From Planctomycetaceae bacterium (GTDB lineage: Bacteria > Planctomycetota > Planctomycetia > Pirellulales > Pirellulaceae): a DNA stretch of 10,839 nucleotides. Positions 6,828 through 10,839 of this stretch are shown in pieces. A program made the translations under genes and the position numbers. The notes below the pieces were generated by a model. The model was not told the origin of the DNA. It searched no databases and saw only the letters and a list, made by a program, of their open reading frames with translations. The first letter of the stretch is position 1. Every line of letters begins with the position of its first letter. The stretch lies in NCBI GenBank assembly GCA_002862265.1, contig PKCQ01000716.1:1-10839 (forward strand), written 5' to 3'.

Positions 6828-8003
6828 CTAATATCGACCGCGACTAAGAGGGCTAGTGGCGCGAGCAGCGCGTGCCGCGGCGTTGGCTCCGTCGACGCGT
6901 TCACTCGCGCGGCCGCGGTATTCGATCATGAGAAGAGCGTCGGCACGCTGGCCATTCCCCGCAAAGATTCGGTCCAAACCAAGGAAGCTTGATCCACCAC
7001 CAAGTAAACTTGGCGTGTTGTTGCGATCGGGGGCCGCGACGACACCACAGCTTAGGAGCAGCACTTGATCACTGGGCCAGCGAAATCGTTCGTGCAATCG
7101 CCAGCTAGCAACTTGAGGTACATGAATCTGTGCGGCATACGTTTGGCCGCCGACCAGTGGGAGATCTAAGTTTACATTCGAGAGCTTTTCAACTTGGTCG
7201 ATGTTGCACTTCACGACGAGGTCGACTTCGCGTCGATCAAGGCTGAGTAGCGGACTGATTTGTAGGCGGTAGCCCTCCTGTAGTTCACCGGTCTCGGGAA
7301 TGTAAGGCGGAAAGGCACCTTGAACCGGCTTGTAGTCAGAAACGTAATTCTGTCCGCGAACTCTTTCTAGCACTTGGGATTGGCCGTTATGCACGACCAT
7401 GTCAACAGCACTTAACTCTCGGAAGTCACTGCGGCCTCGAAGAGAAGCCATGAGTAGAGCAGCGTTCTCTTTCGACAGTAGGTACGCGTGAACGCCTGGA
7501 GATTGAGCTTGGACGCTACGCATTAGGGCTTGTGTACGAGTTCGCCAGTTTGGATTGCCGACCGCCATCACTCGCAGCCCATAGAGTTGTGTTTCAGTAG
7601 TACCGTTGACGAAACGCTCGTGGATACGGCTAACGATTTCTTGCATCTGCTTGTTGTGGTAGACTCGCAAGGTGCTTCGGTCAGCGTTGAGGACTCCGAA
7701 GGGATCCGTGAACCACACATCCGTCCCGGTTTCTCTCAGAACCCAGTCCACGATGGCTTGTTGTGGTCGGTCGACTGTTTTGAGTTCTTTGGTGTAAGGC
7801 CGTAGGTCGTAGGTCTTCCAGTACTGTCCGGCGTTGTTGGGTAGGCTCGGCTCAGCACCTCCACCTTGAGCAACCGCCGCCTCGAGGCTAGGAACAGCTG
7901 GCTGAGCATTGGCAACGCCAGGCGTGAGCGAAACAGCCAAAACGCCCAGGAGCGAAGCAAGGAGCAGAAGGATGTGAGCTTTGGCAGTGGGCGAGAGAGT
8001 CAT
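6828..8003 (-). CDS. Exported protein with secretin-like features, function unknown
   Basis: The 391-residue product starts at ATG 8003, preceded by GGTGGAG at good spacing; starting upstream would spoil the signal peptide. Residues 1-33 form a Sec signal peptide: basic N-region, Leu-rich core, and cleavage after ANA. Residues 78-132 (AIVDWVLRETGTDVWF...LRVYHNKQMQEIVSRIHERF) resemble the small N-domain fold of secretins. Residues 245-325 (GYRLQISPLLSLDRREVDLVVKC ... PQVASWRLHE...DQVLLLSCGVVA) resemble the first part of a secretin core. The normal secretin ending and its conserved Pro/Gly signature are absent, and the C-terminus is Ala/Arg/Gly-rich. I would call it an exported protein, possibly a secretin relative or periplasmic partner. 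It is divergent from the VWA gene, and the two may share regulation. There is no sign of decay. Confidence 0.7.
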   Translation of the reverse strand: MTLSPTAKAHILLLLASLLGVLAVSLTPGVANAQPAVPSLEAAVAQGGGAEPSLPNNAGQYWKTYDLRPYTKELKTVDRPQQAIVDWVLRETGTDVWFTDPFGVLNADRSTLRVYHNKQMQEIVSRIHERFVNGTTETQLYGLRVMAVGNPNWRTRTQALMRSVQAQSPGVHAYLLSKENAALLMASLRGRSDFRELSAVDMVVHNGQSQVLERVRGQNYVSDYKPVQGAFPPYIPETGELQEGYRLQISPLLSLDRREVDLVVKCNIDQVEKLSNVNLDLPLVGGQTYAAQIHVPQVASWRLHERFRWPSDQVLLLSCGVVAAPDRNNTPSLLGGGSSFLGLDRIFAGNGQRADALLMIEYRGRASERVDGANAAARAARATSPLSRGRY

Positions 8004-8051
8004 GAGACTCCACCTTTTCGTTGGTTTTCGAAGCGGAGGTTCGACTCCAAG

Positions 8052-8081
8052 CTTATAGAAAATGCTCTGAAACGAGGCCAA
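8052..8081 (-). promoter_or_regulatory. Predicted promoter for the exported-protein gene
   Basis: On the minus strand -35 TTGGCC (8076-8081) and -10 TATAAG (8052-8057, 5 of 6 consensus) are 18 bases apart. Transcription would begin near 8045 and leave a leader of about 40 bases before the ATG at 8003. The -35 match is moderate. Confidence 0.4.
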
Positions 8082-8093
8082 GGCCAATCATTG

Positions 8094-8107
8094 CAAGCAT
8101 TTGCTTG
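8094..8107. promoter_or_regulatory. Palindrome in the divergent promoter region, possible operator
   Basis: CAAGCA-TT-TGCTTG is a perfect 6+6 inverted repeat with a 2-base centre. It lies between the two divergent genes, just upstream of the predicted minus-strand -35 box. That is a plausible place for a regulator acting on both genes, but no cognate regulator is visible. Confidence 0.3.
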
Positions 8108-8176
8108 ACTCAGTTAATCCTTTGCTTGAAACTAGGACTCGTACGCTACGCATCGAATTGCAGAATCCACTCTCGA

Positions 8177-9409
8177 ATGTCCGCAGATTCACAAGAAAAG
8201 CAAAGTCAGCAGCGCTCGGGTATGCGACCCGAGGATGGAAAAGATCCTTGGCAGCGATGGCTTCCGCATGCCCGCAGAAGATTGCAGGCGAGGGCGGAAC
8301 GCTTGCGTGCCGATACCAAGCACTCGGTGCCAAGTTCCAAACTCAATCGGTCGCCAAGTGGATCATTGGGTGAAAAAGAAACGGCTGAAGACATTCAAGC
8401 CAATCGGGAGTCCCAAAAACAACGAGCGCAACTAGTGCTTGCTCTACAAAATGCGGCTGCCTGGGAAGAGCAGGACGGTATGCCGACAATTTCGCGATCG
8501 CGGCTCCGTGGGGTCATCGGCAGTGTCGTAGCTCACATCGTTATTGTTGTCATTCTCGCTTTAGTTACCTTGAAGGCTCCTGGTCCGACCGCCGGGATGT
8601 CCTTTGCTTCGGCCTTCGAGACGCCTGCGGAAGAAGTTGTGGAATTGCAGCAGCCCATGGAAGCCAATGAGCCAACTGAGATGGAAGAAAGCCAATCGCT
8701 GGGGTCTGAGCTGTCGGACCTAAGCGAGCAGTTCTCTGAATTGTCAACTACGCCCCTGTTAACAGATGCTCTCGGGGATATGCAAGCTGCCAGTGAAAGT
8801 GTTCCTTCCAGCTCAGCTATGTCGGCCGTTGCCAGTGCGGTAGCGAGCGTCAGTGATGCAACCTTCTTCGGAGCGGCGGCAGGCGGAAACAACTTTTGCT
8901 ATGTCATCGACGGCTCAGGCAGCATGCGTGGCGGGCCTTGGGCGGCGGCTCGCACTGAACTCCTAAAGTCTCTAGCTAGCCTCAAACCTGAGCAACGCTT
9001 TTACATCATCATTTTTAAGCGAGATCTCGAGCTGATTACGGAGCCGGGGTTGCGTGAACCGGCGAGCAATTCACTTTACGCAACGGAAGAGAACTTAGAG
9101 CACGCCCGGCGCTGGTTGATGGGAGTGAAGATTGGCAACAGCGGTGGCCCACCGAAGAAGGCCATTGAGCTGGCTATCGACAAAGAGCCAGACGCGATCT
9201 ATCTACTCACCGACGGCGTCACAAGTGTGAAGGACGTGGCCAAAACGATTCTCGCTAAGAATACGGTAAGCGACTTAATTATGGGCGACCAGATTCGTGT
9301 CCCTATCCACACCATCGCCTACTACAGTCTCAATGGCCAACAGCTCCTGCGGCAAATTGCGTCTGAGAACAGAGGCCAGTTTATCTACGTCCCTGATCCC
9401 AGCAAGTAA
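8177..9409 (+). CDS. Membrane-anchored von Willebrand factor A (VWA) domain protein
   Basis: From ATG 8177 the product has 410 residues. The N-terminal 110 residues are charged and probably cytoplasmic (Arg-rich, then Gln/Ala-rich helix). Residues 111-134 (GVIGSVVAHIVIVVILALV) form one transmembrane segment. An acidic, Ser/Glu-rich linker covers about 145-225. A VWA domain runs from about 236 to the end. It has the MIDAS motif DGSGS (Asp245, Ser247, Ser249) and the later Asp in YLLTDG (Asp346). The Thr-bearing loop reads NSGGPPKKA, so the usual third MIDAS Thr is not evident. The domain should face outside the cytoplasmic membrane and bind a partner, possibly through a metal ion. The ORF extends upstream to a TTG at 8021, but that stretch crosses the promoter region and looks non-coding. 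No clear Shine-Dalgarno site precedes 8177. The divergent exported-protein gene is a candidate partner. Confidence 0.88.
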   Translation: MSADSQEKQSQQRSGMRPEDGKDPWQRWLPHARRRLQARAERLRADTKHSVPSSKLNRSPSGSLGEKETAEDIQANRESQKQRAQLVLALQNAAAWEEQDGMPTISRSRLRGVIGSVVAHIVIVVILALVTLKAPGPTAGMSFASAFETPAEEVVELQQPMEANEPTEMEESQSLGSELSDLSEQFSELSTTPLLTDALGDMQAASESVPSSSAMSAVASAVASVSDATFFGAAAGGNNFCYVIDGSGSMRGGPWAAARTELLKSLASLKPEQRFYIIIFKRDLELITEPGLREPASNSLYATEENLEHARRWLMGVKIGNSGGPPKKAIELAIDKEPDAIYLLTDGVTSVKDVAKTILAKNTVSDLIMGDQIRVPIHTIAYYSLNGQQLLRQIASENRGQFIYVPDPSK

Positions 9410-9766
9410 AGCCATTTTCAGCAAATGCTGAACTCTAGGCTTTAGCCGATTCTTTCTCCTTCATATGTTTTCCATTCTCGATTGGCGGCGACCAGACTGT
9501 ATGCCAATAAGGTGTTCCTTGTTTGACCCTCTGATGGCGATCATCATCGCAGCACTGACTCCAGCTTGGTTCCGGCCTTTGGGATTCCAGGATTCCTGTT
9601 GTCATACTGATGTTTGTAATCAGCGTAGTCGCACTTTGCATGAAGCGAGTTGTACTGTGGGCGGCTCTTCGGATTAACACTTTCTGTTTTTTGTGGTTGG
9701 AAGCCTTTACAGCCATGGATGGAAACGGTTGATTCTTGGCTAGCCCTTTTGAAGACATGACCGAAT
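9410..9766. other. Intergenic stretch with no recognisable gene
   Basis: Just after the VWA stop, TTCAGC-AAAT-GCTGAA (9416-9431) forms a 6-bp hairpin followed by CTCTAGG and a loosely T-rich stretch; it may end transcription but has no proper T-run. The rest has only short ORFs on both strands (70 to 107 codons) with no motif, no usable ribosome site and stop-rich alternative frames. Given the decayed genes around it, this could be older, unrecognisable gene debris. Confidence 0.5.
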
Positions 9767-10501
9767 TTGAATACTTTTGCCATTGGTGACATCCACGGGG
9801 GCTTGGGCGCCATGATTGCCGTGGTTCGTGCTACTGGGATCTCCGATCAAGATCGATTCATTGGGTTAGGCGACTACTTGGATCGTGGACCAGATTCGGC
9901 CAAGGTGATCTAGCACTTGAGCAGACTTTCGGTGGCTAAGAAGATCGTTTTACTTGGAAACCATGAAATCATGCTGCAGAACGTTCGTGCCAGCGTGCAT
10001 TCCATGCGATCTTTGGCGTCCTTGGGAGGAGGAGAAACATTGCATTGCTAACTCCGAGAATTGGGAGGTGGAAATCGTGTGACGAGCATCCCTGACGCAC
10101 AATTGACATTTATCGACAATCGGAAGCCTTTCTTCGAGACTGAGGCACACATCTTTGCTCATACCTCTATCGATGCAGAACTAGAAATGAGTAACCAATT
10201 TGACGTTACGCTGTTCTGGAGATAAGACGAGTCTAATGGACTGCATGTTGCCGGCAATTACGAAATCTGCGGCCGTAGCTCGCAAAAAGATGGAGCACCA
10301 AAGTTGAACGCAAATGCCACTTGCATTGATACTTGGACCTGCGGTTTCGGTTGGCTGACCTGTTTGAACGTCGGGACGGGGTACTACTTCTAGGCCAATC
10401 AATCTTGCGCGGCACGCATGGATTGGTCGCATCGGTATTATGGTTCCGAACATGGATCGAGAAGCCTCAACAGCGCTTCGTTAGTTGAGAGGCCTATTTG
10501 A
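9767..10501 (+). pseudogene. Bacterial PPP-type Ser/Thr phosphatase (metallophosphoesterase), decayed
   Basis: One frame, starting at a possible TTG (9767), reads the calcineurin-like phosphatase signature: FAIGDIHGGLGAM (GDxHG), FIGLGDYLDRGPDSAKVI (GDxxDRG), IVLLGNHEIM (GNHE). Then come PFFETEAHIFAHTSID, the SSQKDGAPKLN region and CIDTWTCGFGWLTCLNVGTG, matching the C-terminal half of this family. The same frame is broken by TAG 9911, TAA 10049, TAA 10223 and TAG 10391, and ends at TGA 10499. The usual GHT metal-ligand motif before SQK is GRSSQ, so the His is lost. An alternative ATG at 9757 (MTEFEYF) would need a one-base shift in the following T-run. Metal sites in the first half are kept, but four stops and the lost His make a working enzyme unlikely. 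It may have been the phosphatase counterpart of the decayed kinase. Confidence 0.92.
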
Positions 10502-10839
10502 GCAGTTGCCGTGACCAAAGCGAACTTTCGTAGGAAGTTCGCTGTCTGGACTATTGGAATCCTCTTTCTACTGCGGCACATCGCCCCACAGCTGGCGATC
10601 GACTGCATCTTACTCGCCAACTTTGGAGCGGCGCTGAGGATGGCGTACGATGTTTCTGGGTTGGGATCTTGGCGTTAGCATCGCTCTGTGGGGAATTCTG
10701 TTCCTAAAGGACCGTGGCAAAGCGATGGGTGAGTCAAAGGCGAATGGTTCTTCCGTGAAAATAGCTGGCTTCGTAGAATGGCGCGTCCCGAAAACGACGT
10801 GAGTCGGCAGACTAGTACCCGGTTTGACTGGCTCGAAAT
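10502..10839 (+). other. Terminal stretch with two short hydrophobic ORFs of doubtful status
   Basis: Two overlapping plus-strand ORFs are visible. GTG 10511 to TAG 10678 gives 55 codons and contains FAVWTIGILFLLRHIAPQLA. ATG 10650 to TGA 10802 gives 50 codons and begins MFLGWDLGVSIALWGILFLK. Both have one membrane-spanning-like segment and they lie in different frames. They could be real small membrane proteins, or pieces of one decayed membrane-protein gene split by a frameshift, which would fit the decay just upstream. I recognise no family, and neither has a clear ribosome site. Confidence 0.25.
10519..10543 (+). other. 9-bp perfect hairpin after the phosphatase relic
   Basis: AGCGAACTT (10519-10527), a 7-base loop, and AAGTTCGCT (10535-10543) pair perfectly. 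It starts 17 bases after the last stop of the phosphatase pseudogene. Without a T-run on either side it is at best a weak or degenerate terminator. Confidence 0.4.

Noticed and set aside
9435..9758. 107-codon minus-strand ORF between the VWA gene and the phosphatase relic
   Set aside because: Its composition is irregular, it has no recognisable motif, and overlapping ORFs of similar length occur on both strands.
9767..10501. Stop-codon readthrough or recoding in the phosphatase
   Set aside because: The intact genes in the window use normal TAG, TAA and TGA stops, the GHT motif is damaged, and neighbouring genes are plainly decayed, so pseudogenization is the simpler explanation.
1..10839. 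tRNA, rRNA, CRISPR arrays, insertion sequences or phage genes
   Set aside because: I saw no cloverleaf or rRNA-like sequence, no regularly spaced repeats, and no transposase, integrase or phage motifs in any frame.

Overview
The window looks like chromosomal DNA of a planctomycete, probably a Pirellulaceae-type lineage related to Rhodopirellula or Blastopirellula. This is inferred from gene types, not from a database search. The clues are an ECF sigma factor relic followed by a Ser/Thr kinase relic with an N-terminal Cys motif and C-terminal leucine-rich repeats, a bacterial PPP-type phosphatase relic, a membrane-anchored VWA protein, GTG starts and generally weak Shine-Dalgarno sites.

Layout. 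Positions 1-1739 (minus) hold the N-terminal 579 codons of infB (IF-2), cut by the window edge. A 421-base leader or intergenic stretch with hairpins and an overlapping upstream ORF separates it from nusA (2161-3564, minus). A good sigma70-type promoter lies at 3775-3803, upstream of nusA. Positions 3840-5150 (minus) encode a beta-ketoacyl-ACP synthase homologue in which all three catalytic residues are replaced. Positions 5391-6740 (plus) are a decayed regulatory locus: an ECF sigma factor pseudogene, then a Ser/Thr kinase-LRR pseudogene with stops, frameshifts and internal deletions. Two intact divergent genes follow: an exported protein with secretin-like features (6828-8003, minus) and a membrane-anchored VWA-domain protein (8177-9409, plus). 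Positions 9767-10501 (plus) are a phosphatase pseudogene that stays in one frame but carries four in-frame stops. The last 340 bases hold a hairpin and two short hydrophobic ORFs of uncertain status.

How the parts relate. nusA-infB is the conserved transcription/translation factor operon, here without rimP in front of nusA or ylxR between the genes. The KAS-like gene is on the same strand upstream but probably a separate unit, given the promoter after it. The sigma, kinase and phosphatase relics look like the remains of a phospho-signalling module that decayed around the intact exported-protein/VWA pair. The most unusual items are the catalytically dead KAS homologue, the coordinated decay of the signalling genes, and the structured infB leader. 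I see no tRNA, rRNA, CRISPR array or insertion sequence.
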